Positions 34,290-47,283 of a DNA stretch of 64,000 nt are shown in pieces (the stretch's first letter is position 1; each line of letters starts with the position of its first letter). The position numbers were made by a program, and so were the translations under genes. The stretch lies in NCBI RefSeq assembly GCF_052324685.1, contig NW_027507041.1, positions 1-64,000 on the forward strand, written 5' to 3'. This DNA is from Brachyhypopomus gauderio (Eukaryota > Chordata > Actinopteri > Gymnotiformes > Hypopomidae). The notes beneath the pieces are model-generated. The model saw only the letters and a program-made list of their open reading frames with translations, made no database searches and was not told where the DNA came from.

Positions 34290-34872
34290 GCAGAAGCTTT
34301 TTGAAAAGATTGACGAGCCCCCAAAAGATGCTCAAACGCTCTTTCCTTATTCACTCGCATGCTGAGCACACCCCCTACCTAAAAATAGTATTGGCACATG
34401 ACTCTTACAGGTCATCCCTAGTTGATTCAAGCTGTGCTTTTTCTTTTGTAAATTCGCGTGTACACAGCAAGTTGTGTTGCATCCAATTCAATTCTCTCCA
34501 CTGACCGTTCAGTCAATACCTTGATGGCGTCTGTATTGACACCTCTACTGAGACATCAAGCTGCCTCTTTGGAGCATGTTCGCTCCCAGATCAAACTGCA
34601 GTGTCGTGGTGCCAACACAGAATAATGGACCACGTCGGACACTTTTCACTTTTGATTCTTTTTGATTCACTTTTGATGACACGCTTTTGAATACCTGATC
34701 ACCTGGAATTGGTACCAGCTTGAAGTTAATAGTGAGTAGACTTATGGAGATTCATTTATTTGAATTTTCTTCTCAAGCCATTTGCAACTCAGAAGCAATG
34801 ACACTTGTGCACTCATCATTGAGCTTGAGGAAGTCCAAGGAATTGATCTCTATGTTACTCTCGCTCCGCCGA

Positions 34873-34954
34873 GCTGCGATGGCCGAGAGGTTAAGGCGTT
34901 GGACTTGAAATCCAATGGGGTTTCCCCGCGCAGGTTCGACTCCTGCTTGCAGCG
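34873..34954 (+). tRNA. tRNA-Ser(TGA), unit 4 (G1/G13 form)
   Basis: Identical to unit 1. Confidence 0.96.
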
Positions 34955-35358
34955 TGAGTGTCTTGTTGGGCGTGTGGAAAGAGAGAGTGTGCTCTCTTCC
35001 TGCTAGCCAGTTTTAAATATGCTTCTCATGCCATTTGCAACTTTGTGCTGCCAAACTTTAGCAGTCCTAACTGATCCTGAAATAGTCCCAGGAATTGAGT
35101 TACAAATGGCTGCTTCGTCGTTACAATGTGTTGGCATGGAAATGCAGTGGGGTCTCTTGCAGCTTAGAGGATTAACTTGCCTCTCTAATGTGATTTGTGA
35201 TGAGACCTTATGCCACCAGTGGGGAGAGCTTGCACTCACAGGTGCTTCATCCAAAGATCTTCATGCAACATAGTGATGTCTTGTTTCAGGTAAAAGAAAA
35301 AGTGCCACATTCTTTCATGGCCGGTCACTGGTTGCTCCGCCTTGCGCTAAAAGAGGGT

Positions 35359-35430
35359 CTCCCCGTCGGGGAATCGAACCCCGGTCTTCCGCGTGACAGG
35401 CGGAGATACTATCCACTATACTAACGAGGA
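35359..35430 (-). tRNA. tRNA-Asp(GTC), unit 4
   Basis: Standard form. Confidence 0.97.
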
Positions 35431-36192
35431 CACGTGCTGTGTCTCGCAGTGATGCTGAGTCAGGTGACGTGCACTTGTCCCCTTGATTTTAAAGTACTCT
35501 GAATCATTGTGCCTGCAAGGAGGTGGTAAAAAGAACACATTGTGGTGATATTGACTCACTGTTGCCACTCCTCTTTTACCATCGTCAGTTTGTGGACTTA
35601 TGATAGGAAAAACTCAAAGAATCTTGGTGACCTACAGGTTTGATTCATCTGCCTTCCTAGTTAAGTCATGCAAACCATTTGCTGCAAAATTGGCTTTAGC
35701 TACATTGGCAATTCATTTTGTCTTTGTATTCCAGTGCATTGTACCGAACTGCAATATCCATCTTAGATCAACTGAGATTTTGCATTTCTCTCTTTCCCAC
35801 ATGCAAGTTCTGAATTTCTTGGCACACATTACTGCTTTGCATCTACTAAAAGCACTCCAGAGAAAGCTTCACTTCATACCTTCATGAGGTAGGTGTCGTT
35901 TGTACTTGTATTTTGGTGGTATTTTTGTTTTTTTTTTGTTTGTGTGCGTTGTTTGTCTACTCTTGGAACATCCTGTGATTGGTTAGGGTAGGATTAGAGT
36001 TTAATTACGTTGGCCTCAGATTCTGGTTAATTCCAGGCTTCTTGTGCTAACCTTGTTGTTTGTTAGCTGTTGTTGGCAGTAATTAGTTGCTGCAGGTGCA
36101 CTTGCCGCCATGCTCCAAGGAGTGAATTGGGGGCGGATACATTTTTTCTCCAGCTTTGTTAGTTCTTCCTCAGCCTCGCTTCTTCTTTCCTA

Positions 36193-36265
36193 GCCTCGTT
36201 AGCGCAGTAGGTAGCGCGTCAGTCTCATAATCTGAAGGTCGTGAGTTCGACCCTCACACGGGGCA
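36193..36265 (+). tRNA. tRNA-Met(CAT), unit 5
   Basis: Standard G12 form. Confidence 0.97.
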
Positions 36266-36848
36266 GCAGAAGCTTTTTGAAAAGATTGACGAGCCCCCAA
36301 AAGATGCTCAAACGCTCTTTCCTTATTCACTCGCATGCTGAGCACACCCCCTACCTGAAAATAGTATTGGCACATGACTCTTACAGGTCATCCCTAGTTG
36401 ATTCAAGCTGTGCTTTTTCTTTTGTAAATTCGCGTGTACACAGCAAGTTGTGTTGCATCCAATTCAATTCTCTCCACTGACCGTTCAGTCAATACCTTGA
36501 TGGCGTCTGTATTGACACCTCTACTGAGACATCAAGCTGCCTCTTTGGAGCATGTTCGCTCCCAGATCAAACTGCAGTGTCGTGGTGCCAACACAGAATA
36601 ATGGACCACGTCGGACACTTTTCACTTTTGATTCTTTTTGATTCACTTTTGATGACACGCTTTTGAATACCTGATCACTTGGAATTGGTACCAGCTTGAA
36701 GTTAATAGTGAGTAGACTTATGGAGATTCATTTATTTGAATTTTCTTCTCAAGCCATTTGCAACTCAGAAGCAATGACACTTGTGCACTCATCATTGAGC
36801 TTGAGGAAGTCCAAGGAATTGATCTCTATGTTACTCTCGCTCCGCCGA

Positions 36849-36930
36849 GCTGTGATGGCCGAGAGGTTAAGGCGTTGGACTTGAAATCCAATGGGGTTTC
36901 CCCGCGCAGGTTCGACTCCTGCTTGCAGCG
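36849..36930 (+). tRNA. tRNA-Ser(TGA), unit 5 (T5 change)
   Basis: G1/G13 form with T at position 5, shared with unit 2; supports a 3-unit duplication. Confidence 0.94.
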
Positions 36931-37334
36931 TGAGTGTCTTGTTGGGCGTGTGGAAAGAGAGAGTGTGCTCTCTTCCTGCTAGCCAGTTTTAAATATGCTT
37001 CTCATGCCATTTGCAACTTTGTGCTGCCAAACTTTAGCAGTCCTAACTGATCCTGAAATAGTCCCAGGAATTGAGTTACAAATGGCTGCTTCGTCGTTAC
37101 AATGTGTTGGCATGGAAATGCAGTGGGGTCTCTTGCAGCGTAGAGGATTAACTTGCCTCTCTAATGTGATTTGTGATGAGACCTTATGCCACCAGTGGGG
37201 AGAGCTCGCACTCACAGGTGCTTCATCCAAAGATCTTCATGCAACATAGTGATGTCTTGTTTCAGGTAAAAGAAAAAGTGCCACATTCTTTCATGGCCGG
37301 TCACTGGTTGCTCCGCCTTGCGCTAAAAGAGGGT

Positions 37335-37406
37335 CTCCCCGTCGGGGAATCGAACCCCGGTCTTCCGCGTGACAGGCGGAGATACTATCCACTATACTAA
37401 CGAGGA
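37335..37406 (-). tRNA. tRNA-Asp(GTC), unit 5
   Basis: Standard form. Confidence 0.97.
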
Positions 37407-38169
37407 CACGTGCTGTGTCTCGCAGTGATGCTGAGTCAGGTGACGTGCACTTGTCCCCTTGATTTTAAAGTACTCTGAATCATTGTGCCTGCAAGGAGGT
37501 GGTAAAAAGAACACATTGTGGTGATATTGACTCACTGTTGCCACTCCTCTTTTACCATCGTCAGTTTGTGGACTTATGATAGGAAAAACTCAAAGAATCT
37601 TGGTGACCTACAAGTTTGATTCATCTGCCTTCCTAGTTAAGTCATGCAAACCATTTGCTGCAAAATTGGCTTTAGCTACATTGGCAATTCATTTTGTCTT
37701 CGTATTCCAGTGCATTGTACCGAACTGCAATATCCATCTTAGATCAACTGAGATTTTGCATTTCTCTCTTTCCCACATGCAAGTTCTGAATTTCTTGGCA
37801 CACATTACTGCTTTGCATCTACTAAAAGCACTCCAGAGAAAGCTTCACTTCATACCTTCATGAGGTAGGTGTCGTTTGTACTTGTATTTTGGTGGTATTT
37901 TTGTTTTTTTTTTTGTTTGTGTGCGTTGTTTGTCTACTCTTGGAACATCCTGTGATTGGTTAGGGTAGGATTAGAGTTTAATTACGTTGGCCTCAGATTC
38001 TGGTTAATTCCAGGCTTCTTGTGCTAACCTTGTTGTTTGTTAGCTGTTGTTGGCAGTAATTAGTTGCTGCAGGTGCACTTGCCGCCATGCTCCAAGGAGT
38101 GAATTGGGGGCGGATACATTTTTTCTCCAGCTTTGTTAGTTCTTCCTCAGCCTCGCTTCTTCTTTCCTA

Positions 38170-38242
38170 GCCTCGTTAGCACAGTAGGTAGCGCGTCAGT
38201 CTCATAATCTGAAGGTCGTGAGTTCGACCCTCACACGGGGCA
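38170..38242 (+). tRNA. tRNA-Met(CAT), unit 6 (A12 variant)
   Basis: A12 variant shared with units 1 and 3. Confidence 0.95.
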
Positions 38243-38825
38243 GCAGAAGCTTTTTGAAAAGATTGACGAGCCCCCAAAAGATGCTCAAACGCTCTTTCCT
38301 TATTCACTCGCATGCTGAGCACACCCCCTACCTGAAAATAGTATTGGCACATGACTCTTACAGGTCATCCCTAGTTGATTCAAGCTGTGCTTTTTCTTTT
38401 GTAAATTCGCGTGTACACAGCAAGTTGTGTTGCATCCAATTCAATTCTCTCCACTGACCGTTCAGTCAATACCTTGATGGCGTCTGTATTGACACCTCTA
38501 CTGAGACATCAAGCTGCCTCTTTGGAGCATGTTCGCTCCCAGATCAAACTGCAGTGTCGTGGTGCCAACACAGAATAATGGACCACGTCGGACACTTTTC
38601 ACTTTTGATTCTTTTTGATTCACTTTTGATGACACGCTTTTGAATACCTGATCACCTGGAATTGGTACCAGCTTGAAGTTAATAGTGAGTAGACTTATGG
38701 AGATTCATTTATTTGAATTTTCTTCTCAAGCCATTTGCAACTCAGAAGCAATGACACTTGTGCACTCATCATTGAGCTTGAGGAAGTCCAAGGAATTGAT
38801 CTCTATGTTACTCTCGCTCCGCCGA

Positions 38826-38907
38826 GCTGCGATGGCCGAGAGGTTAAGGCGTTGGACTTGAAATCCAATGGGGTTTCCCCGCGCAGGTTCGACTCCTGCT
38901 TGCAGCG
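38826..38907 (+). tRNA. tRNA-Ser(TGA), unit 6 (G1/G13 form)
   Basis: Identical to unit 1. Confidence 0.96.
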
Positions 38908-39311
38908 TGAGTGTCTTGTTGGGCGTGTGGAAAGAGAGAGTGTGCTCTCTTCCTGCTAGCCAGTTTTAAATATGCTTCTCATGCCATTTGCAACTTTGTG
39001 CTGCCAAACTTTAGCAGTCCTAACTGATCCTGAAATAGTCCCAGGAATTGAGTTACAAATGGCTGCTTTGTCGTTACAATGTGTTGGCATGGAAATGCAG
39101 TGGGGTCTCTTGCAGCGTAGAGGATTAACTTGCCTCTCTAATGTGATTTGTGATGAGACCTTATGCCACCAGTGGGGAGAGCTTGCACTCACAGGTGCTT
39201 CATCCAAAGATCTTCATGCAACATAGCGATGTCTTGTTTCAGGTAAAAGAAAAAGTGCCACATTCTTTCATGGCTGGTCACTGGTTGCTCCGCCTTGCGC
39301 TAAAAGAGGGT

Positions 39312-39383
39312 CTCCCCGTCTGGGAATCGAACCCCGGTCTTCCGCGTGACAGGCGGAGATACTATCCACTATACTAACGAGGA
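39312..39383 (-). tRNA. tRNA-Asp(GTC), unit 6 (T-stem mismatch)
   Basis: CCCAG variant of the T stem, without the anticodon-stem change of unit 3. Confidence 0.91.
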
Positions 39384-40145
39384 CACGTGCTGTGTCTTGC
39401 AGTGATGCTGAGTCAGGTGACGTGCACTTGTCCCCTTGATTTTAAAGTACTCTGAATCATTGTGCCTGCAAGGAGGTGGTAAAAAGAACACATTGTGGTG
39501 ATATTGACTCACTGTTGCCATTCCTCTTTTACCATCGTCAGTTTGTGGACTTATGATAGGAAAAACTCAAAGAATCTTGGTGACCTACAGGTTTGATTCA
39601 TCTGCCTTCCTAGTTAAGTCATGCAAACCATTTGCTGCAAAATTGGCTTTAGCTACATTGGCAATTCATTTTGTCTTTGTATTCCAGTGCATTGTACCGA
39701 ACTGCAATATCCATCTTAGATCAACTGAGATTTTGCATTTCTCTCTTTCCCACATGCAAGTTCTGAATTTCTTGGCACACATTACTGCTTTGCATCTACT
39801 AAAAGCACTCCAGAGAAAGCTTCACTTCATACCTTCATGAGGTAGGTGTCGTTTGTACTTGTATTTTGGTGGTATTTTTGTTTTTTTTTTGTTTGTGTGC
39901 GTTGTTTGTCTACTCTTGGAACATCCTGTGATTGGTTAGGGTAGGATTAGAGTTTAATTACGTTGGCCTCAGATTCTGGTTAATTCCAGGCTTCTTGTGC
40001 TAACCTTGTTGTTTGTTAGCTGTTGTTGGCAGTAATTAGTTGCTGCAGGTGCACTTGCCGCCATGCTCCAAGGAGTGAATTGGGGGCGGATACATTTTTT
40101 CTCCAGCTTTGTTAGTTCTTCCTCAGCCTCGCTTCTTCTTTCCTA

Positions 40146-40218
40146 GCCTCGTTAGCGCAGTAGGTAGCGCGTCAGTCTCATAATCTGAAGGTCGTGAGTT
40201 CGACCCTCACACGGGGCA
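40146..40218 (+). tRNA. tRNA-Met(CAT), unit 7
   Basis: Standard G12 form; an extra C about 90 bp downstream is shared with units 10, 13, 16 and 18. Confidence 0.97.
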
Positions 40219-40802
40219 GCAGAAGCTTTTTGAAAAGATTGACGAGCCCCCAAAAGATGCTCAAACGCTCTTTCCTTATTCACTCGCATGCTGAGCACAC
40301 CCCCTACCCTGAAAATAGTATTGGCACATGACTCTTACAGGTCATCCCTAGTTGATTCAAGCTGTGCTTTTTCTTTTGTAAATTCGCGTGTACACAGCAA
40401 GTTGTGTTGCATCCAATTCAATTCTCTCCACTGACCGTTCAGTCAATACCTTGATGGCGTCTGTATTGACACCTCTACTGAGACATCAAGCTGCCTCTTT
40501 GGAGCATGTTTGCTCCCAGATCAAACTGCAGTGTCGTGGTGCCAACACAGAATAATGGACCACGTCGGACACTTTTCACTTTTGATTCTTTTTGATTCAC
40601 TTTTGATGACACGCTTTTGAATACCTGATCACCTGGAATTGGTACCAGCTTGAAGTTAATAGTGAGTAGACTTATGGAGATTCATTTATTTGAATTTTCT
40701 TCTCAAGCCATTTGCAACTCAGAAGCAATGACACTTGTGCACTCATCATTGAGCTTGAGGAAGTCCAAGGAATTGATCTCTATGTTACTCTCGCTCCGCC
40801 GA

Positions 40803-40884
40803 GCTGCGATGGCCGAGAGGTTAAGGCGTTGGACTTGAAATCCAATGGGGTTTCCCCGCGCAGGTTCGACTCCTGCTTGCAGCG
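40803..40884 (+). tRNA. tRNA-Ser(TGA), unit 7 (G1/G13 form)
   Basis: Identical to unit 1. Confidence 0.96.
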
Positions 40885-41288
40885 TGAGTGTCTTGTTGGG
40901 CGTGTGGAAAGAGAGAGTGTGCTCTCTTCCTGCTAGCCAGTTTTAAATATGCTTCTCATGCCATTTGCAACTTTGTGCTGCCAAACTTTAGCAGTCCTAA
41001 CTGATCCTGAAATAGTCCCAGGAATTGAGTTACAAATGGCTGCTTTGTCGTTACAATGTGTTGGCATGGAAATGCAGTGGGGTCTCTTGCAGCGTAGAGG
41101 ATTAACTTGCCTCTCTAATGTGATTTGTGATGAGACCTTATGCCACCAGTGGGGAGAGCTTGCACTCACAGGTGCTTCATCCAAAGATCTTCATGCAACA
41201 TAGCGATGTCTTGTTTCAGGTAAAAGAAAAAGTGCCACATTCTTTCATGGCTGGTCACTGGTTGCTCCGCCTTGCGCTAAAAGAGGGT

Positions 41289-41360
41289 CTCCCCGTCGGG
41301 GAATCGAACCCCGGTCTTCCGCGTGACAGGCGGAGATACTATCCACTATACTAACGAGGA
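41289..41360 (-). tRNA. tRNA-Asp(GTC), unit 7
   Basis: Standard form. Confidence 0.97.
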
Positions 41361-42122
41361 CACGTGCTGTGTCTTGCAGTGATGCTGAGTCAGGTGACGT
41401 GCACTTGTCCCCTTGATTTTAAAGTACTCTGAATCATTGTGCCTGCAAGGAGGTGGTAAAAAGAACACATTGTGGTGATATTGACTCACTGTTGCCATTC
41501 CTCTTTTACCATCGTCAGTTTGTGGACTTATGATAGGAAAAACTCAAAGAATCTTGGTGACCTACAGGTTTGATTCATCTGCCTTCCTAGTTAAGTCATG
41601 CAAACCATTTGCTGCAAAATTGGCTTTAGCTACATTGGCAATTCATTTTGTCTTTGTATTCCAGTGCATTGTACCGAACTGCAATATCCATCTTAGATCA
41701 ACTGAGATTTTGCATTTCTCTCTTTCCCACATGCAAGTTCTGAATTTCTTGGCACACATTACTGCTTTGCATCTACTAAAAGCACTCCAGAGAAAGCTTC
41801 ACTTCATACCTTCATGAGGTAGGTGTCGTTTGTACTTGTATTTTGGTGGTATTTTTGTTTTTTTTTTGTTTGTGTGCGTTGTTTGTCTACTCTTGGAACA
41901 TCCTGTGATTGGTTAGGGTAGGATTAGAGTTTAATTACGTTGGCCTCAGATTCTGGTTAATTCCAGGCTTCTTGTGCTAACCTTGTTGTTTGTTAGCTGT
42001 TGTTGGCAGTAATTAGTTGCTGCAGGTGCACTTGCCGCCATGCTCCAAGGAGTGAATTGGGGGCGGATACATTTTTTCTCCAGCTTTGTTAGTTCTTCCT
42101 CAGCCTCGCTTCTTCTTTCCTA

Positions 42123-42195
42123 GCCTCGTTAGCGCAGTAGGTAGCGCGTCAGTCTCATAATCTGAAGGTCGTGAGTTCGACCCTCACACGGGGTA
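42123..42195 (+). tRNA. tRNA-Met(CAT), unit 8 (T72 change)
   Basis: Ends GGGGTA rather than GGGGCA, turning the terminal G1-C72 pair into G-U. Private to this unit. Confidence 0.93.
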
Positions 42196-42778
42196 GCAGA
42201 AGCTTTTTGAAAAGATTGACGAGCCCCCAAAAGATGCTCAAACGCTCTTTCCTTATTCACTCGCATGCTGAGCACACCCCCTACCTGAAAATAGTATTGG
42301 CACATGACTCTTACAGGTCATCCCTAGTTGATTCAAGCTGTGCTTTTTCTTTTGTAAATTCGCGTGTACACAGCAAGTTGTGTTGCATCCAATTCAATTC
42401 TCTCCACTGACCGTTCAGTCAATACCTTGATGGCATCTGTATTGACACCTCTACTGAGACATCAAGCTGCCTCTTTGGAGCATGTTCGCTCCCAGATCAA
42501 ACTGCAGTGTCGTGGTGCCAACACAGAATAATGGACCACGTCGGACACTTTTCACTTTTGATTCTTTTTGATTCACTTTTGATGACACGCTTTTGAATAC
42601 CTGATCACCTGGAATTGGTACCAGCTTGAAGTTAATAGTGAGTAGACTTATGGAGATTCATTTATTTGAATTTTCTACTCAAGCCATTTGCAACTCAGAA
42701 GCAATGACACTTGTGCACTCATCATTGAGCTTGAGGAAGTCCAAGGAATTGATCTCTATGTTACTCTCGCTCCTCCGA

Positions 42779-42860
42779 ACTGCGATGGCCTAGAGGTTAA
42801 GGCGTTGGACTTGAAATCCAATGGGGTTTCCCCGCGCAGGTTCGACTCCTGCTTGCAGCG
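42779..42860 (+). tRNA. tRNA-Ser(TGA), unit 8 (A1/T13 form)
   Basis: A1/T13 form, but the upstream marker (ATCAAACTG) is the one otherwise found with G1/G13 units, so this unit looks recombinant. Confidence 0.9.
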
Positions 42861-43264
42861 TGAGTGTCTTGTTGGGCGTGTGGAAAGAGAGAGTGTGCTC
42901 TCTTCCTGCTAGCCAGTTTTAAATATGCTTCTCATGCCATTTGCAACTTTGTGCTGCCAAACTTTAGCAGTCCTAACTGATCCTGAAATAGTCCCAGGAA
43001 TTGAGTTACAAATGGCTGCTTCGTCGTTACAATGTGTTGGCATGGAAATGCAGTGGGGTCTCTTGCAGCTTAGAGGATTAACTTGCCTCTCTAATGTGAT
43101 TTGTGATGAGACCTTATGCCACCAGTGGGGAGAGCTTGCACTCACAGGTGCTTCATCCAAAGATCTTCATGCAACATAGTGATGTCTTGTTTCAGGTAAA
43201 AGAAAAAGTGCCACATTCTTTCATGGCCGGTCACTGGTTGCTCCGCCTTGCGCTAAAAGAGGGT

Positions 43265-43336
43265 CTCCCCGTCGGGGAATCGAACCCCGGTCTTCCGCGT
43301 GACAGGCGGAGATACTATCCACTATACTAACGAGGA
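43265..43336 (-). tRNA. tRNA-Asp(GTC), unit 8
   Basis: Standard form. Confidence 0.97.
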
Positions 43337-44091
43337 CACGTGCTGTGTCTCGCAGTGATGCTGAGTCAGGTGACGTGCACTTGTCCCCTTGATTTTAAAG
43401 TACTCTGAATCATTGTGCCTGCAAGGAGGTGGTAAAAAGAACACATTGTGGTGATATTGACTCACTGTTGCCACTCCTCTTTTACCATCGTCAGTTTGTG
43501 GACTTATGATAGGAAAAACTCAAAGAATCTTGGTGACCTACAAGTTTGATTCATCTGCCTTCCTAGTTAAAACCATTTGCTGCAAAATTGGCTTTAGCTA
43601 CATTGGCAATTCATTTTGTCTTCGTATTCCAGTGCATTGTAGCGAACTGCAATATCCATCTTAGATCAACTGAGATTTTGCATTTCTCTCTTTCCCACAT
43701 GCAAGTTCTGAATTTCTTGGCACACATTACTGCTTTGCATCTACTAAAAGCACTCCAGAGAAAGCTTCACTTCATACCTTCATGAGGTAGGTGTCGTTTG
43801 TACTTGTATTTTGGTGGTATTTTTGTTTTTTTTTTTGTTTGTGTGCGTTGTTTGTCTACTCTTGGAACATCCTGTGATTGGTTAGGTTAGGATTAGAGTT
43901 TAATTACGTTGGCCTCAGATTCTGGTTAATTCCAGGCTTCTTGTGCTAACCTTGTTGTTTGTTAGCTGTTGTTGGCAGTAATTAGTTGCTGCAGGTGCAC
44001 TTGCCGCCATGCTCCAAGGAGTGAATTGGGGGCGGATACATTTTTTCTCCAGCTTTGTTAGTTCTTCCTCAGCCTCGCTTCTTCTTTCCTA

Positions 44092-44164
44092 GCCTCGTTA
44101 GCGCAGTAGGTAGCGCGTCAGTCTCATAATCTGAAGGTCGTGAGTTCGACCCTCACACGGGGCA
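44092..44164 (+). tRNA. tRNA-Met(CAT), unit 9
   Basis: Standard G12 form. Confidence 0.97.
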
Positions 44165-44747
44165 GCAGAAGCTTTTTGAAAAGATTGACGAGCCCCCAAA
44201 AGATGCTCAAACGCTCTTTCCTTATTCACTCGCATGCTGAGCACACCCCCTACCTGAAAATAGTATTGGCACATGACTCTTACAGGTCATCCCTAGTTGA
44301 TTCAAGCTGTGCTTTTTCTTTTGTAAATTCGCGTGTACACAGCAAGTTGTGTTGCATCCAATTCAATTCTCTCCACTGACCGTTCAGTCAATACCTTGAT
44401 GGCGTCTGTATTGACACCTCTACTGAGACATCAAGCTGCCTCTTTGGAGCATGTTCGCTCCCAGATCAAATTGCAGTGTCGTGGTGCCAACACAGAATAA
44501 TGGACCACGTCGGACACTTTTCACTTTTGATTCTTTTTGATTCACTTTTGATGACACGCTTTTGAATACCTGATCACCTGGAATTGGTACCAGCTTGAAG
44601 TTAATAGTGAGTAGACTTATGGAGATTCATTTATTTGAATTTTCTACTCAAGCCATTTGCAACTCAGAAGCAATGACACTTGTGCACTCATCATTGAGCT
44701 TGAGGAAGTCCAAGGAATTGATCTCTATGTTACTCTCGCTCCTCCGA

Positions 44748-44829
44748 ACTGCGATGGCCTAGAGGTTAAGGCGTTGGACTTGAAATCCAATGGGGTTTCC
44801 CCGCGCAGGTTCGACTCCTGCTTGCAGCG
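44748..44829 (+). tRNA. tRNA-Ser(TGA), unit 9 (A1/T13 form)
   Basis: A1/T13 form; first unit with the GGGAGTG trailer variant. Confidence 0.9.
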
Positions 44830-45233
44830 TGAGTGTCTTGTTGGGAGTGTGGAAAGAGAGAGTGTGCTCTCTTCCTGCTAGCCAGTTTTAAATATGCTTC
44901 TCATGCCATTTGCAACTTTGTGCTGCCAAACTTTAGCAGTCCTAACTGATCCTGAAATAGTCCCAGGAATTGAGTTACAAATGGCTGCTTTGTCGTTACA
45001 ATGTGTTGGCATGGAAATGCAGTGGGGTCTCTTGCAGCGTAGAGGATTAACTTGCCTCTCTAATGTGATTTGTGATGAGACCTTATGCCACCAGTGGGGA
45101 GAGCTTGCACTCACAGGTGCTTCATCCAAAGATCTTCATGCAACATAGCGATGTCTTGTTTCAGGTAAAAGAAAAAGTGCCACATTCTTTCATGGCTGGT
45201 CACTGGTTGCTCCGCCTTGCGCTAAAAGAGGGT

Positions 45234-45305
45234 CTCCCCGTCTGGGAATCGCACCCCGGTCTTCCGCGTGACAGGCGGAGATACTATCCACTATACTAAC
45301 GAGGA
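45234..45305 (-). tRNA. tRNA-Asp(GTC), unit 9, probably non-functional
   Basis: T-stem CCCAG mismatch plus T55 changed to G in the T loop (TGCGATT for TTCGATT). T55 is near-invariant (pseudouridine in the tRNA) and lies in the core of box B, so both transcription and folding should suffer. Confidence 0.85.
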
Positions 45306-46068
45306 CACGTGCTGTGTCTTGCAGTGATGCTGAGTCAGGTGACGTGCACTTGTCCCCTTGATTTTAAAGTACTCTGAATCATTGTGCCTGCAAGGAGGTG
45401 GTAAAAAGAACACATTGTGGTGATATTGACTCACTGTTGCCATTCCTCTTTTACCATCGTCAGTTTGTGGACTTATGATAGGAAAAACTCAAAGAATCTT
45501 GGTGACCTACAGGTTTGATTCATCTGCCTTCCTAGTTAAGTCATGCAAACCATTTGCTGCAAAATTGGCTTTAGCTACATTGGCAATTCATTTTGTCTTT
45601 GTATTCCAGTGCATTGTACCGAACTGCAATATCCATCTTAGATCAACTGAGATTTTGCATTTCTCTCTTTCCCACATGCAAGTTCTGAATTTCTTGGCAC
45701 ACATTACTGCTTTGCATCTACTAAAAGCACTCCAGAGAAAGCTTCACTTCATACCTTCATGAGGTAGGTGTCGTTTGTACTTGTATTTTGGTGGTATTTT
45801 TGTTTTTTTTTTTGTTTGTGTGCGTTGTTTGTCTACTCTTGGAACATCCTGTGATTGGTTAGGGTAGGATTAGAGTTTAATTACGTTGGCCTCAGATTCT
45901 GGTTAATTCCAGGCTTCTTGTGCTAACCTTGTTGTTTGTTAGCTGTTGTTGGCAGTAATTAGTTGCTGCAGGTGCACTTGCCGCCATGCTCCAAGGAGTG
46001 AATTGGGGGCGGATACATTTTTTCTCCAGCTTTGTTAGTTCTTCCTCAGCCTCGCTTCTTCTTTCCTA

Positions 46069-46141
46069 GCCTCGTTAGCGCAGTAGGTAGCGCGTCAGTC
46101 TCATAATCTGAAGGTCGTGAGTTCGACCCTCACACGGGGCA
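46069..46141 (+). tRNA. tRNA-Met(CAT), unit 10
   Basis: Standard G12 form; trailer changes from GCAGAAG to GCAAAAG from here to unit 15. Confidence 0.97.
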
Positions 46142-46725
46142 GCAAAAGCTTTTTGAAAAGATTGACGAGCCCCCAAAAGATGCTCAAACGCTCTTTCCTT
46201 ATTCACTCGCATGCTGAGCACACCCCCTACCCTGAAAATAGTATTGGCACATGACTCTTACAGGTCATCCCTAGTTGATTCAAGCTGTGCTTTTTCTTTT
46301 GTAAATTCGCGTGTACACAGCAAGTTGTGTTGCATCCAATTCAATTCTCTCCACTGACCGTTCAGTCAATACCTTGATGGCGTCTGTATTGACACCTCTA
46401 CTGAGACATCAAGCTGCCTCTTTGGAGCATGTTCGCTCCCAGATCAAATTGCAGTGTCGTGGTGCCAACACAGAATAATGGACCACGTCGGACACTTTTC
46501 ACTTTTGATTCTTTTTGATTCACTTTTGATGACACGCTTTTGAATACCTGATCACCTGGAATTGGTACCAGCTTGAAGTTAATAGTGAGTAGACTTATGG
46601 AGATTCATTTATTTGAATTTTCTACTCAAGCCATTTGCAACTCAGAAGCAATGACACTTGTGCACTCATCATTGAGCTTGAGGAAGTCCAAGGAATTGAT
46701 CTCTATGTTACTCTCGCTCCTCCGA

Positions 46726-46807
46726 ACTGCGATGGCCTAGAGGTTAAGGCGTTGGACTTGAAATCCAATGGGGTTTCCCCGCGCAGGTTCGACTCCTGCT
46801 TGCAGCG
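46726..46807 (+). tRNA. tRNA-Ser(TGA), unit 10 (A1/T13 form)
   Basis: A1/T13 form; trailer hairpin has the A-to-G change shared only with unit 18. Confidence 0.9.
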
Positions 46808-47211
46808 TGAGTGTCTTGTTGGGAGTGTGGAAAGAGAGGGTGTGCTCTCTTCCTGCTAGCCAGTTTTAAATATGCTTCTCATGCCATTTGCAACTTTGTG
46901 CTGCCAAACTTTAGCAGTCCTAACTGATCCTGAAATAGTCCCAGGAATTGAGTTACAAATGGCTGCTTTGTCGTTACAATGTGTTGGCATGGAAATGCAG
47001 TGGGGTCTCTTGCAGCGTAGAGGATTAACTTGCCTCTCTAATGTGATTTGTGATGAGACCTTATGCCACCAGTGGGGAGAGCTTGCACTCACAGGTGCTT
47101 CATCCAAAGATCTTCATGCAACATAGCGATGTCTTGTTTCAGGTAAAAGAAAAAGTGCCACATTCTTTCATGGCTGGTCACTGGTTGCTCCGCCTTGCGC
47201 TAAAAGAGGGT

Positions 47212-47283
47212 CTCCCCGTCGGGGAATCGAACCCCGGTCTTCCGCGTGACAGGCGGAGATACTATCCACTATACTAACGAGGA
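47212..47283 (-). tRNA. tRNA-Asp(GTC), unit 10
   Basis: Standard form. Confidence 0.97.
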
